Shown here piece after piece: positions 8,099-17,508 of a stretch of DNA of 64,000 bases (positions are counted from its first letter, which is position 1; each line of letters opens with the position of its first letter). The position numbers were made by a program, and so were the translations under genes. The DNA comes from Arthrobacter sp. MAHUQ-56 (lineage in GTDB: Bacteria > Actinomycetota > Actinomycetes > Actinomycetales > Micrococcaceae). The stretch covers positions 434,001-498,000 of the forward strand of contig NZ_JAIFZQ010000008.1 in assembly GCF_019710585.1 (NCBI RefSeq), read 5' to 3'. The notes under the pieces are model-generated. The model did not search any database and was not told where the DNA came from. It saw only the letters and a list, made by a program, of their open reading frames with translations.

Positions 8099-8470
8099 AT
8101 GACGCAGGAAAACCAGCAGGCTGAACCCGAGACGGCTCCGGGCGGCTACGGCACCCCCACCGCCGAGCAGGAGGCAGCAGGAACGCAGGGCGGCCAGGGC
8201 CAGTCCGGCGGCACGCCGTCCGGGGGAACTTCAGGCGGCGCCGAGACGAACGAACCCCAGGCCGGGGCGGGCCAGGAGCAGGTGCCCCACGACATGGACG
8301 TCCCCTCAAGCGCGGCGGAGATCGACGAATCGAACGATGACTCCAAGGGGTCGGCGCCGGTCTCCTCCGAATCTGGCCAGGAGGCTGCCGGTATCCCCGA
8401 CGGTAGCGGGAACGATCTTCCGAAGGAGGAATCGCCGAACGACGAAGACGAAAGCTTCGACGCCGGATAA
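8099..8470 (+). CDS. Acidic, intrinsically disordered hypothetical protein
   Basis: A 123-residue product made almost entirely of Gly, Gln, Glu, Asp, Ser and Pro, with no Trp, no Cys and almost no hydrophobic segment. It is predicted to be disordered and strongly acidic. ATG 8099 has ACAGGAGGAAGC directly upstream. It sits behind the stress-type SDR and in front of a good terminator, so the two genes probably form one transcript. Hydrophilic glycine-rich proteins of this kind are often desiccation- or osmotic-stress-linked, but that is an inference from composition only. Confidence 0.7.
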   Translation: MTQENQQAEPETAPGGYGTPTAEQEAAGTQGGQGQSGGTPSGGTSGGAETNEPQAGAGQEQVPHDMDVPSSAAEIDESNDDSKGSAPVSSESGQEAAGIPDGSGNDLPKEESPNDEDESFDAG

Positions 8471-8486
8471 ACACTGGTAGCGCGCC

Positions 8487-8535
8487 AAGGCCCCCGCACC
8501 CGCAGCCACGCCGGCAGCAGGATCGGGGGCCTTTT
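8487..8535 (+). terminator. Rho-independent terminator
   Basis: Arms AAGGCCCCCG (8487-8496) and CGGGGGCCTT (8524-8533) are perfectly complementary and the right arm runs into a TTTT tract. It ends the SDR / acidic-protein transcript. Confidence 0.75.
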
Positions 8536-8687
8536 GCCGCACGCGGATACCCGCCATGCTGCCGGGCTGCCGGCATACATCCGGCCCCGTTGGGTACAGG
8601 ACAGGACGAAACCGATTCGCTGGCCCCGGCGCCCCTTCCGTGCAGTGCGCCTTCCCGGGGCCGGACCCGATGCAAGGAAGGTGGGCT

Positions 8688-9557
8688 GTGAGCAGGAGAA
8701 CTTCGGAACAGTGGGCACGGCGACAGGACCGGCCCGGCAACGTGGCCGTGGACGTCCTGGTGCCCACGTGCAACCGTCCGGCAGAGCTCGCCGTCACCCT
8801 TGCCGGCCTGGCCGGGCAAGCCGCGCCCGCGTTCGCCGTCATCATCAGTGACCAGTCAGCCGGCCAGCCGGCCTGGGAACACCCCGCCGCGGCCGCCATG
8901 GTCAGGGTGCTCGAAGCCCAAGGCCGTCCCGTCACCCGGCACCGCCACCTGCCGCGGCGCGGGCTCGCAGAACAGCGCCAGTTCCTGCTGGAGCAGTCCA
9001 CGGCGGACCAATGCCTCTTCCTGGACGACGACGTCTGGTTGGAGCCCGGTGCCCTGGAACGGCTAAGCCAGGCCCTGGCCAAGCTCGAGTGCGGTTTCGT
9101 GGGAATGGCGCCGCAGGGCCTGTCCTTCCTGGCCGACCACAGGCCGGAACAGGCGGCAACCTTCACGGCCTGGGAGGGGCCCGTGACCCCGGAGCGGGTC
9201 CGCCCGGGCAGTGCCGAATTCGAGCATTGGCCGCTGCACAATGCCGCCAACCTCAGCCACCTCAGCGCCGAACTCGACCTGCAGCCGGGCCAGTGGGTGC
9301 CCTACCACGTGGCGTGGCTGGGCGGCTGCGTGCTGTACCGCCGCGAGGCGCTGCTCGACGCCGGCGGGTTCAGTTTCTGGACCAGCCTGCCCGCCGACCA
9401 CGCGGGCGAGGATGTCGTGGCCCAGTGGCAGGTCATGGAACGGTTCGGCGGGGCGGGCATCCTCCCCTCGGGCGCCGTCCACCTCGAATCCCCCACCACC
9501 GTGACGGACCGGCGGGTGGAGGCGTACGACGTCGTCCTCAAGCAGGAGTCGGTCTGA
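8688..9557 (+). CDS. Family 2-type glycosyltransferase
   Basis: The 289-residue protein has a GT-A fold start (VDVLVPTCNRPAELAVTL) and a metal-binding acidic cluster FLDDDVWLEP. The later ED in HAGEDVVAQWQ matches the usual catalytic-base region. It should transfer a sugar from a nucleotide sugar; donor and acceptor are unknown. GTG 8688 is chosen because AAGGAAGG lies about 6 bases before it. There is no membrane segment. It is isolated: no other polysaccharide or lipid glycosylation gene is adjacent. Confidence 0.82.
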   Translation: MSRRTSEQWARRQDRPGNVAVDVLVPTCNRPAELAVTLAGLAGQAAPAFAVIISDQSAGQPAWEHPAAAAMVRVLEAQGRPVTRHRHLPRRGLAEQRQFLLEQSTADQCLFLDDDVWLEPGALERLSQALAKLECGFVGMAPQGLSFLADHRPEQAATFTAWEGPVTPERVRPGSAEFEHWPLHNAANLSHLSAELDLQPGQWVPYHVAWLGGCVLYRREALLDAGGFSFWTSLPADHAGEDVVAQWQVMERFGGAGILPSGAVHLESPTTVTDRRVEAYDVVLKQESV

Positions 9558-9604
9558 CCCGGCCTCGATCTGACCGCGCCCCCGTAGGGCCCCCTGCCGG
9601 AGGT

Positions 9605-10606
9605 TCAGTCCTTGCTGCTGAAGGCGGCGTCGAAGCTGGTTTGGGAGGCGGGGAAGTCGTATTTTTTGAGGTTGGCGAGGGCTTCGGGGGCACCGTGGAG
9701 CCGGTCCATGCCGGCGTCTTCCCATTCGATGCTGATGGGGCCGGTGTAGCCGATGGCGGCCAGGGCGCGGAAGGAGGCTTCCCAGGGGACGTCGCCGCGG
9801 CCTGCGGAGACGAAGTCCCAGCCGCGGCGGGGGTCGCCCCAGGGCAGGTGGGAGCCGAGGACGGTGTTGCGTCCGGTTTGGCGGACCTTGGTGTCCTTGC
9901 AGTCGACGTGGTAGATCCGGTCTTTGAAGTCCCAGATGAAGGAGACGGGGTCGATGCCCTGCCACATCATGTGGGAGGGGTCCCAGTTCAGGCCGAAGGC
10001 TTCGCGGTGGCCGATCGCTTCGAGGGTGCGGACGGTGGTCCAGTAGTCGTAGGCGATTTCGGAGGGGTGGACTTCATGGGCGAAGCGGACGCCGTTTTCG
10101 TCGAAGACGTCAAGGATGGGGTTCCAGCGGTCGGCGAAGTCCTGGTAGCCGGCCTCGATGACTTTTTCGGGGACGGGCGGGAACATGGCGACGTACTGCC
10201 AGATGGAGGAGCCGGTGAACCCGACGACGGTGTCCACGCCGAGGGCTTTGGCGAGCCTGGCGGTGTGCTTCATTTCCTCGGCGGCGCGGGTGCGGACGCC
10301 TTCGGGGTCGCCGTCGCCCCAGACTTTCGACCCGACAATGGCCTGGTGGCGGAAGTCGATGGGGTCATCGCAGACGGCCTGGCCCTTGAGGTGGTTGGAG
10401 ATGGCCCAGACCTTGAGGTTGTACTTGTCCAGGATGGCGAGTTTGGAGTCGACGTAGCCGGGTTCGTCCCAGCGCCAGGCGTCCAGGTGGTCGCCGGAGA
10501 CGGCGATTTCCAGGCCGTCGTAGCCCCAGCCGGAGGCCAGTTTGGCGACTTCCTCGAAGGGCAGGTCGGCCCACTGGCCGGTGAACAGGGTGAACGGGCG
10601 GGGCAT
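9605..10606 (-). CDS. Sugar phosphate isomerase/epimerase (xylose-isomerase-like TIM barrel)
   Basis: This 333-residue protein has the AP-endonuclease-2 / xylose isomerase-like barrel. Likely metal ligands are the Glu in FAHEVHPSE, the Asp/His in NWDPSHMMW and the His in YHVDCKD, with a late Glu in ISIEWEDAG. Related proteins (IolE, IolH-like) isomerise or dehydrate cyclitol or keto-sugar intermediates. It is the last gene of a four-gene operon; its ATG is one base after the stop of the upstream dehydrogenase (TGACATG), a sign of coupled translation. Substrate is unknown. Confidence 0.88.
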   Translation of the reverse strand: MPRPFTLFTGQWADLPFEEVAKLASGWGYDGLEIAVSGDHLDAWRWDEPGYVDSKLAILDKYNLKVWAISNHLKGQAVCDDPIDFRHQAIVGSKVWGDGDPEGVRTRAAEEMKHTARLAKALGVDTVVGFTGSSIWQYVAMFPPVPEKVIEAGYQDFADRWNPILDVFDENGVRFAHEVHPSEIAYDYWTTVRTLEAIGHREAFGLNWDPSHMMWQGIDPVSFIWDFKDRIYHVDCKDTKVRQTGRNTVLGSHLPWGDPRRGWDFVSAGRGDVPWEASFRALAAIGYTGPISIEWEDAGMDRLHGAPEALANLKKYDFPASQTSFDAAFSSKD

Positions 10607-10607
10607 G

Positions 10608-11822
10608 TCAGGCTCCTTGCGGGGTGGTTCCGGTGGATGGTGTGGGGGAGGGCACCTGGACGAGGGCGCTTTTCGCCGCTGCTGATTCCTCCACCGCGTT
10701 GAGGATGTACTGGACCTTCAGGCCTTCTTCGAACGACGGCGAGGGCTGGGTTCCGCCCTTGATGGCGGTCAGGAAGTCGCGGACCTGGTGGGTGAAGGTG
10801 TGTTCCCAGCCGATGATGTGCCCCTGGGGCCACCAGGCCGCAAGGTAGGGGTGCTCGGGTTCGTTGACGAGGATCCGCCGGAAACCCTGCTCCCTGGCGG
10901 GTGCTGTGGCGTCCAGGAAGCCGAGCTCGTTCAGGTTCTCCAGGTCGAAGAGGATGGTGCCCTTGTCGCCGTAGACCTCGATCTGCAGGGAGTTCTTCCT
11001 GCCGGTGGCCACCCGGGAAACCTCCACTGAGGCGACCGCCCCGGAGGCGAGGGACAGCGTGGCCCAGGCGGCGTCGTCGACCGTTACCTCTTCCATACCG
11101 CCCTTGCCGGGGCGGCGGTCCACGAAGGTGTTCAGCCGGCCGGAGACCTCGGTGACCTGGTCGCCCAGGAGGAACAGGACCTGGTCGATGGCGTGGCTGG
11201 CGATGTCGCCGAGCGCGCCGGAGCCGGCGGTTTCCTTGCGCAGCCGCCAGGTCATGGGGGCCTGGGCGTCCGCGAGCCAGTCCTGCAGGTAGGCAGCGCG
11301 GACGTGCCGGACGGTGCCCAGGCGGCCTTCGGCGATCAGTTCCTTCGCGAGGGCCAGTGCGGGGACGCGGCGGTAGTTGAAGCCGATCATCGACTGGATC
11401 CCCCTGGCGCGGGCCTTGGCCGCCGCCGCGGTCATGAGCTCGGCTTCTGCCAGCGTGTTGGCCAGCGGCTTTTCCACCAGGACGTGCTTGCCTGCCTCCA
11501 GCGCGGCAACGGCGATCTCGGCGTGCATCCAGCCCGGGGCGCAAATGTCCACGATGTCGACGTCGTCCCTGGTGATCACGGTGCGCCAGTCCGTGGCGGA
11601 TTCGGCCCAGCCGTACTTTCCCGCGGCGTCGGCCACGGCGGTGGCGTCCCGGCCCACGAGGACTTTCTGCTCGAAGGCCGGGACGTCGAAGAAGCTGGCC
11701 ACGTTCCGCCACGCGTTGGAGTGGGCCTTGCCCATGAAGGCATAACCGATGGCGGCCACCCCCAGCGGGCGGGAAGCCGGGCGGGAGGCCTGGGGTTCGG
11801 TCGGGTGTGCGGGGGTGGTCAT
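10608..11822 (-). CDS. Gfo/Idh/MocA family dehydrogenase
   Basis: A 404-residue NAD(P)-dependent sugar or inositol dehydrogenase. The N-terminal Rossmann fold has GVAAIGYAFMGKAHSNAW, and the family motif EKPLA follows at ~118 (GKHVLVEKPLAN). The substrate-domain signature GDIASHAIDQ holds the likely catalytic Asp/His. ATG 11822 has AGGAAGAC upstream; the frame remains open further upstream but overlaps the preceding gene. It is third in the operon, between another Gfo/Idh/MocA protein and an isomerase, which fits oxidation followed by isomerisation of one sugar. Confidence 0.9.
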   Translation of the reverse strand: MTTPAHPTEPQASRPASRPLGVAAIGYAFMGKAHSNAWRNVASFFDVPAFEQKVLVGRDATAVADAAGKYGWAESATDWRTVITRDDVDIVDICAPGWMHAEIAVAALEAGKHVLVEKPLANTLAEAELMTAAAAKARARGIQSMIGFNYRRVPALALAKELIAEGRLGTVRHVRAAYLQDWLADAQAPMTWRLRKETAGSGALGDIASHAIDQVLFLLGDQVTEVSGRLNTFVDRRPGKGGMEEVTVDDAAWATLSLASGAVASVEVSRVATGRKNSLQIEVYGDKGTILFDLENLNELGFLDATAPAREQGFRRILVNEPEHPYLAAWWPQGHIIGWEHTFTHQVRDFLTAIKGGTQPSPSFEEGLKVQYILNAVEESAAAKSALVQVPSPTPSTGTTPQGA

Positions 11823-11868
11823 AGTGTCTTCCTGCGTGCTTCCTGCTTGCTGGGCTGGTTTTGCTGGA

Positions 11869-12996
11869 TCAGATGGTGGCGGTTTCCGGTGCCCAGTCCT
11901 CGGGGAGGGCGGCGGCTGCCGGTGCCGAGCTTTCGACGTCGACGAACCTGCCGGAGTCGATGGATTCGCTGATGGAGACCATGGTGTCCAGGACGTGGTA
12001 GGCGAGGTCTCCGGTGGCGCGGTGCGGGACACCGGCCCGGAGGGAGCGCGCCATGTCCAGCACGCCCATGCCGCGGCCGTTGGCGGGGCCGGTGGCGGGG
12101 ATGGTGGTCCAGTCCTCGTCGCCGGCGCGCCAGAGCCTGATGTCGCCGGTGAAGTAGTTGGGGTCCGGCAGCGAGAGGGTGGCCTCGGTCCCGGTGATTT
12201 CCACGAAGCCCATCCGGGTCCGGGGGGATTCAAAGGAGAAGACGCTGTGCGAGGAGGCGCCGGACTCGAACTGGGCCATCGCGGAGACGTGGGTGGGCAC
12301 CTCGACGGTGAATTCCTCACCGGCCCTGGGACCGGAGCCGATGATGCGCACGTCCTTGGCCTTGGATCCGACGGCGGCCACCTTGCGGATGGAGCCGAAC
12401 GCCTGGACGAGTGTGGTGAGGTAGTACGGGCCCATGTCGAACAGCGGACCGGCGCCGTGCTGGAAGAGGAACGCCGGGTTCGGGTGCCAGGATTCCGGCC
12501 CGGGGGTCTGGAACGTGGTCATCGCCGTCAGCGGCGTGCCGATGTCCCCGCGCTGGATCAGCCGCAGAGCCGTCTGGATGCCGGCGCCGAGGAAGGTGTC
12601 CGGGGCGCAGCCCAGGCGGATGCCGGCGGAGTCGGCGGTCTTGAGCAGGCCCAGGCCGGACTCCCTGTCCAGGCTGAAGGGCTTCTCGGTCCAGACATGC
12701 TTGCCGGCGTTGACCGCGGCGGTGGCCACCTCCACGTGCGCGGCGGGGATGGTGAGGTTGACGATGATTTCGACGTCGGGGTGGTTCAGGGCCTTGTCCA
12801 CCCCGCCCCATTCGGCGATGCCGTATTCCTTGGCGCGGGCCTCGGCGGCCTCCTCGAAGAGGTCGGCGATGACGTGGACTTTCAGGTCCGGGAAGGCGGT
12901 GAGGTTGTCCAGGTACTGCTTGCTGATGACTCCGGCGCCGATGACGCCGACGCCCACCGGTCCTTTGCGTGTAGGGGGTGCTGCGGGGGTGCTCAC
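11869..12996 (-). CDS. Gfo/Idh/MocA family dehydrogenase
   Basis: The 375-residue product has the glycine-rich dinucleotide site VGVIGAGVISKQY (~15-28), the catalytic-lysine motif TEKPFS, and FDMGPYYLTTLV in the substrate domain. It should oxidise a sugar or cyclitol hydroxyl with NAD(P). The GTG start at 12996 overlaps the stop of the isomerase gene upstream as GTGA, so translation is coupled. It is clearly a different subgroup from the dehydrogenase at 10608, and the two may act in series or as an oxidoreductase pair. Confidence 0.9.
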   Translation of the reverse strand: MSTPAAPPTRKGPVGVGVIGAGVISKQYLDNLTAFPDLKVHVIADLFEEAAEARAKEYGIAEWGGVDKALNHPDVEIIVNLTIPAAHVEVATAAVNAGKHVWTEKPFSLDRESGLGLLKTADSAGIRLGCAPDTFLGAGIQTALRLIQRGDIGTPLTAMTTFQTPGPESWHPNPAFLFQHGAGPLFDMGPYYLTTLVQAFGSIRKVAAVGSKAKDVRIIGSGPRAGEEFTVEVPTHVSAMAQFESGASSHSVFSFESPRTRMGFVEITGTEATLSLPDPNYFTGDIRLWRAGDEDWTTIPATGPANGRGMGVLDMARSLRAGVPHRATGDLAYHVLDTMVSISESIDSGRFVDVESSAPAAAALPEDWAPETATI

Positions 12997-13751
12997 GCGG
13001 TGGCTCCTTCGGCGGTGCTGTTGGCTGCGTTGTTGAGGAAGGCCAGGCTCTCGGCGATGCCCTCGAAGATGTCACCGGAGTAGTCGTCGAACTCCACCAC
13101 GCCCACCTCCAGCGACTTTGCCGCGGCAATGACATCCAGGACCGGTACCTTGCCCTGGCCCGCCGGCTGCTGTGCCTTGTTGTCCCCGGTCAATGGGCCA
13201 TCCTTGATGTGGATGAACTTCACCCGGTCGCCGAGCTTGGTGAGGATGTCCACCGGGTCCTGGCCGCCGACGGCCACCCAGTAGGTATCCACCTCCAGGA
13301 CCAGTTCCGGATCCAGCAGGCTTTCAAAGTACTCCAGCGCGGTGCGGCCCTCAACGATGGACTCCAGCTCCCAGGCGTGGTTGTGGTAGCCCACGCGGAT
13401 GCCATAGTCGGCGCCTTTCTTCGCCGCGGCGTTGAGCTTTGCGGCCGTGGCCTGGATGTCTTCGGCCTTCTGCCAGTGTTCCGCCGGCAGGTACGGGTCG
13501 ATCACGGTGGTGATGCCCAGTTCCTTCGCCGCAGTGAAGATCTCGTCCTGGTCCTGGGCCATCAGCGGAGCGTGGCCGGACGGAGCCGTGAGGCCGTTCT
13601 CCTTGAGGGCGGCACCCAGTTCCTTCGCCGTGGCCACGAAGTTGTAGGGCTCCACCTGGGTGTATCCGATTTCGGCCACTTTCCTGATGGTGCCGGGAAG
13701 GTCCTCGGAGATGGCGTTGCGGAGCGTGTACAGCTGCAGTGAGTAGGACAT
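12993..13751 (-). CDS. Sugar phosphate isomerase/epimerase (TIM barrel)
   Basis: First gene of the four-gene operon, 252 residues. It has the xylose-isomerase-like barrel: Glu in VEPYNF, His in YHNHAWELES, Asp in LVLEVDTYWV, and the late Glu in VVEFDDYSGD as probable metal and proton-transfer residues. It is shorter than the isomerase at 9605 and only distantly similar. ATG 13751 follows GGAAAC. The promoter on this strand (13905-13877) and the divergent ROK gene point to sugar-responsive control. Confidence 0.88.
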   Translation of the reverse strand: MSYSLQLYTLRNAISEDLPGTIRKVAEIGYTQVEPYNFVATAKELGAALKENGLTAPSGHAPLMAQDQDEIFTAAKELGITTVIDPYLPAEHWQKAEDIQATAAKLNAAAKKGADYGIRVGYHNHAWELESIVEGRTALEYFESLLDPELVLEVDTYWVAVGGQDPVDILTKLGDRVKFIHIKDGPLTGDNKAQQPAGQGKVPVLDVIAAAKSLEVGVVEFDDYSGDIFEGIAESLAFLNNAANSTAEGATA

Positions 13752-13876
13752 CGGTTTCCTTTGCGGACTAGTTTGCTTCGAGCAGCGGGGTCAGGCGCTG
13801 GCGGGTGGTCTCCCGTACAGGATCACTGCGGCTGATGCCCGGCATTCCTCCCGCGGATGTGTGTGCAGTCCATCAC

Positions 13877-13905
13877 AACCTAGGGCGACTTTTACCGCGC
13901 GTCAA
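13877..13905 (-). promoter_or_regulatory. Promoter of the isomerase/dehydrogenase operon with candidate ROK operator
   Basis: On the minus strand TTGACG (13905-13900) is separated by 17 bases from TAGGTT (13882-13877). Inverted repeats overlap it: CTTTT at 13889-13893 with AAAAG at 13908-13912, and GCGAC at 13885-13889 with GTCGC at 13919-13923. This is a natural operator site for the divergent ROK regulator. Confidence 0.55.
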
Positions 13906-13977
13906 GCAAAAGTTGTTTGTCGCGTGTCACAGTTCTGCCGGAATGACAGCAGGAAGTAGGAGTGTTATGACTTAGAC

Positions 13978-15195
13978 ATGACTCAAGCCACGGGTAAGCA
14001 GGCCGCGAAAGACGCCGACGTCGGCAGCCTGTCGCGGGCGGGGGATCTCTTCCAGCTCCTGCGTGACGGCAAGGCCCGGACGCGTGCCGAGCTGGCACTA
14101 ACCACCGGCCTCGCCCGCTCGACCGTCGCCTCCCGGATCGACGCGCTCATGGCCTCCGGCCTGGTCGGTCCGGCCGGCGAGGCACTCTCCAGCGGCGGCA
14201 GGCCGCCGTCGCGCTTTGCCTTCAACCCCTCCGCCCGCCTGGTGCTGGCCGTGGACGTGGGGGCCACGCACGTAATCGTCGCGGTCACGGACCTCGGCGG
14301 GAAGATCCTGGCCGAGCACCGGCTGGCCCAGCAGGTGGCTGAGGGGCCGGAAGCGGTCCTCGACCGTGTGGTGGCGCAGGGCAAGGAGCTGCTGGCGTCC
14401 GTGGGACGCAGCGTCGGCGAACTTGCAGGGATCGGCATCGGACTGCCCGGGCCCGTGGAGCACGACACCGGCAAGCCGGTGAAACCGCCCATCATGCCGG
14501 GCTGGGACGGCTTCGACGTCGTCAGCTACGTCCAGCGGTCGCTGCCGGTCCACGTGCTGGTGGACAACGACGTCAACATCATGGCGCTGGGGGAGCAGAC
14601 GGCGCATTGGCCCGGGCACGGCAACCTCTTCTTCGTGAAGGTGGCCACGGGCGTGGGCTCCGGCATCATCAGCAGCGGCGAACTGCAGCGCGGCGCCAAC
14701 GGCACGGCCGGCGACCTGGGGCACGTGCAGGTGGCCCGGGGCGGGGATGTCCTGTGTGCCTGCGGCAACTACGGGTGCCTGGAAGCGCTGGCGTCCGGGC
14801 CCGCCGTCGCCCGTTTCCTGCAGGGGCAGGGGCTGGATGTTGCCAAGGGCGCGGACGTGCTCCGGCTCGCCGCCGACGGAAACCTGCAGGCCATCCAGGC
14901 GCTGCGCCAGGCAGGCCGGGACATCGGCGAGGTACTGGCCACCGTGGTTAACCTGCTCAACCCGTCCGTCATCGTGGTGGGCGGCAGCATGGGGGAAACC
15001 GGTGAGCACCTCGTGGCCGGCATCCGAGAGGTGGTGTACCGCCGCTCACCGCCGCTGGCCACCTCCCACCTGCGCATCAGCGTCTCCCGTGCGGGCGCCC
15101 AGGCGGCGGTCCTCGGGGCGAGCCAGCTGGTGACCCGGCACGTCCTCTCGCCTGCCGTCATCGAAGCCACGCTGGCCGGTGCCATGGCGGGCTGA
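13978..15195 (+). CDS. ROK family transcriptional regulator
   Basis: The 405-residue protein begins with a winged helix-turn-helix (~20-70, [19 protein letters not shown]). A ROK sugar-binding domain follows, with [14 protein letters not shown], the phosphate/sugar region IGIGLPGPV, and the zinc site [10 protein letters not shown] near residue 259. ROK repressors bind a sugar and release an operator. It is divergent from the isomerase/dehydrogenase operon, which it most likely controls. No Shine-Dalgarno is properly spaced for ATG 13978; a TATGAC -10-like hexamer (13966-13971) 6 bases upstream suggests a leaderless message. Confidence 0.9.
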   Translation: MTQATGKQAAKDADVGSLSRAGDLFQLLRDGKARTRAELALTTGLARSTVASRIDALMASGLVGPAGEALSSGGRPPSRFAFNPSARLVLAVDVGATHVIVAVTDLGGKILAEHRLAQQVAEGPEAVLDRVVAQGKELLASVGRSVGELAGIGIGLPGPVEHDTGKPVKPPIMPGWDGFDVVSYVQRSLPVHVLVDNDVNIMALGEQTAHWPGHGNLFFVKVATGVGSGIISSGELQRGANGTAGDLGHVQVARGGDVLCACGNYGCLEALASGPAVARFLQGQGLDVAKGADVLRLAADGNLQAIQALRQAGRDIGEVLATVVNLLNPSVIVVGGSMGETGEHLVAGIREVVYRRSPPLATSHLRISVSRAGAQAAVLGASQLVTRHVLSPAVIEATLAGAMAG

Positions 15196-15219
15196 CGCCC
15201 GGGCCTGCTGACCCGGGCG
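15196..15219. terminator. Hairpin between convergent genes
   Basis: CGCCCGGG (15196-15203) pairs with CCCGGGCG (15212-15219) around an 8-base loop. It lies between the stops of the ROK and GH13 genes. There is no T-tract, so it is a weak or Rho-assisted terminator candidate. Confidence 0.4.
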
Positions 15220-15231
15220 CCGGCGCTGGCC

Positions 15232-17508
15232 CTAAGCTTCGGCCTCCGGCTCAGGCGCCTCGGTCAGCAGCAGCGCGGTGCCGCCATAGGCCGGCAGTTC
15301 GAGGAAGAAGCTGTGCAGGTCGTCCACCTGCCCCACCGTCCCGCCCGAGAACAGGTCCTTGACGTTGGCCCCGGACGGCAGCTCGTTGGACTGGATGCTC
15401 CCGGCGATGTCCTGCCCGGAGAAGTTCAGCGCCGTGACCTGCAGGGAACCGTCCTTGAGCCGGTTGACCAGCACCAGTGCCCCGCGGTTGGAGACCTCGG
15501 GAACATCCAGCAGCGTGCCCGTGGCGATGCCGTTGTCCTCCCGCACGGCAAGGATCCGCTGCAGCCGCCGGGCGAACGAGTCCGGGTCCTTCAGCTGCTC
15601 GGGCAGCGGCCCGTAGAGGCTCCGCGCGCGTGGCATTCCTGCCGAGGACGTGGTGGCGTCCGGGCTGGTCCCCATGAGGTCGTGGGCGCCGCGGTTGATC
15701 CACCGGGTATCACCCTGGGCGGTCAATTCCCGAACGCTGCTGCGGTCCAGGGCCATGATGCCTGTGAGGTCCCAGCCGGACAGTGCGAAGACGCCCGGCT
15801 GCAGGGCGTTGTACATCGCCAGGAGCAGGTGGACATCCCGGATCTGGGCTTCCTGCTCCGGCGTGACGGTGGCCGGGTCCTTGATGCCCAGGGCCGCCAT
15901 GATGAAGCTGACCGTGGTGCAGGCGATGCCGTTGGTGGTGAACACGGCGTTGTAGGGCCCGTTCTCGCCCGTCAGCCGCTCGCGCAGGGTCTGCTGGACC
16001 TGTTCCGCGAGTTCCCCGCCTGTGAGTTCCTCCCCGTTGAGTTCGAACATCTCGTCCCGGTGTCCGGCGGCGAAGTGCAGGAGCTCATAGGTGAGTTCGT
16101 CATGGTTCTGGAGGGCGTGGACCAGCGAGGCCTGGTCTACCCCGATCTCCATCGACAGGCGCAGCGTGAGCCGCAGGAATTCGGTATCCGCGGTGACCAG
16201 GGAGTAGTGGTACGCGGGCCGGGTGATGAAGTCATAGGAGAGGTCCGGGCCTGATTCGGAGGTCGCCTTGATGTCGTCGATGGTGAGGTTCAGTTCCTGG
16301 AAGGAGAACCCGCCCACCTTGCGGATCATGGAGCCGATCAGCTGGTTGGCTGCCTCGGACAGCGGGTGGCCTTCAGACCAGCCGGGCTGTTCCTCGGCGC
16401 TCTTTTCCACGCCCAGGAACCCGTTGGCGTCCAGCCGGAGTGCGCCCGTGCCCAGGTCCACCAGGGAGTGCAGCGCGTCGCCCACCACCAGCCGCATGCC
16501 GGCGAAGGTGGGGTCCAGCCAGTTGATGGAGGGCTGGCCGGCCTTGAAGTAGTGCAGGTAGACCCAGCGGCGGGTCTTTCCGGTGGTGTCCACGATGGGC
16601 CGGGTGGCACTCCAGTTGGTCTCCTTCACGCCGGGCTCGTAGAAGATGACCCGCTGCAGCCTGCCGATGATGTAGCCGGCCTTCTGCAGCGCCTGCTCGG
16701 AATCGGGGCTGAGGTTGACCGAATCCGCGCCCTCCGGGACGTCCGGAAGCAGGTTCCAGTCCTCTTCCGGGATGTCCACCATGTGGTAGATCCCGGGATA
16801 GTCCCGGAAGTTCATTTCGGCCAGCCGGAAGTCCGCGCCCTTGCCGGTGTGCCCGGGGACGATGTCGTCAATGACCGTTCCCTCGTGCTCGGCGGCCACC
16901 TCGCACATCCGGCGGAACTCGTCCTCCGTGCCAAAGACGGGATCGATGGCCATGCTGATGCGGTCGAAGTGACCGTCCACGCTCGGCGTGTGGGACCAGC
17001 CGCTGATGCCGCCGGCCAGTTTCACCGGTCCGGTGTGGATCCCCCGGATCCCAATTTCACGGAAGGCTTTCCACATTTCCGGATCGCCCAGGGCGGAGAG
17101 GAACGACTGGCCGGTAGGGGTGATGAAGGACAGCGGGTAGGCCGTGAACCACACGGAGGCGCGTTCGACGGCGGCCCGCGGATTCGGGTGGGCGTAGGAG
17201 TTCTGCCACATGCTGGCCTGGCCGGACAGCTGCCGGGCCAGGGTGTTCGCATCCCCGAGCATCGCCTGGTTGCGCAGCCACTCCACGTACGCGGCGTTCC
17301 GTCCGTCGAATTCAAAGGACGGCCGGTCGCCCACAAACTGGCGCCGGCGCGCGATGGGCCTCAGGGCCTTCGGGCGGGCTGCGAAAAACTGTTCATCGAA
17401 AGTGGCGTCCAGCTCCGCGGCCGGTTCGGCCGCGTTCTGGTCCACTTCCCCATTACCTGCGGCGGCATCCGATTCAGAAATGCGCTCGCTGGTATCAGGC
17501 TCCCGCAT
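15232..17508 (-). CDS. GH13 family glycosidase/transglycosidase, trehalose-synthase-like
   Basis: The 758-residue enzyme has GH13 catalytic motifs: nucleophile Asp ~361 in [10 protein letters not shown], acid/base Glu ~406 in FSFQELNLT, and the transition-state Asp ~468 in [12 protein letters not shown]-terminal beta domain ([21 protein letters not shown]) follows. The order resembles trehalose synthases (maltose to trehalose isomerisation), but the protein is longer than common TreS (~600) and has an acidic 60-residue N-terminus. ATG 17508 has AAAGAGGAGC upstream. It stands alone, with no maltokinase, glgE or glgB beside it, so the exact reaction is inferred. Confidence 0.82.
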   Translation of the reverse strand: MREPDTSERISESDAAAGNGEVDQNAAEPAAELDATFDEQFFAARPKALRPIARRRQFVGDRPSFEFDGRNAAYVEWLRNQAMLGDANTLARQLSGQASMWQNSYAHPNPRAAVERASVWFTAYPLSFITPTGQSFLSALGDPEMWKAFREIGIRGIHTGPVKLAGGISGWSHTPSVDGHFDRISMAIDPVFGTEDEFRRMCEVAAEHEGTVIDDIVPGHTGKGADFRLAEMNFRDYPGIYHMVDIPEEDWNLLPDVPEGADSVNLSPDSEQALQKAGYIIGRLQRVIFYEPGVKETNWSATRPIVDTTGKTRRWVYLHYFKAGQPSINWLDPTFAGMRLVVGDALHSLVDLGTGALRLDANGFLGVEKSAEEQPGWSEGHPLSEAANQLIGSMIRKVGGFSFQELNLTIDDIKATSESGPDLSYDFITRPAYHYSLVTADTEFLRLTLRLSMEIGVDQASLVHALQNHDELTYELLHFAAGHRDEMFELNGEELTGGELAEQVQQTLRERLTGENGPYNAVFTTNGIACTTVSFIMAALGIKDPATVTPEQEAQIRDVHLLLAMYNALQPGVFALSGWDLTGIMALDRSSVRELTAQGDTRWINRGAHDLMGTSPDATTSSAGMPRARSLYGPLPEQLKDPDSFARRLQRILAVREDNGIATGTLLDVPEVSNRGALVLVNRLKDGSLQVTALNFSGQDIAGSIQSNELPSGANVKDLFSGGTVGQVDDLHSFFLELPAYGGTALLLTEAPEPEAEA

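Noticed and set aside
9011..10702. 563-codon open frame on the plus strand
   Set aside because: It is antisense to the sugar isomerase and out of frame with the glycosyltransferase; the translation is Gly/Val/Ala-rich with no recognisable motif.
11749..13083. 444-codon open frame on the plus strand
   Set aside because: Antisense to the Gfo/Idh/MocA dehydrogenase at 11869-12996, which has the dinucleotide site and EKP motif.
13967..13975. Two-codon frame ATG-ACT-TAG after AGGAG, just before the ROK start
   Set aside because: It fits better as the -10 region (TATGAC) of a leaderless ROK message than as a translated minimal leader.
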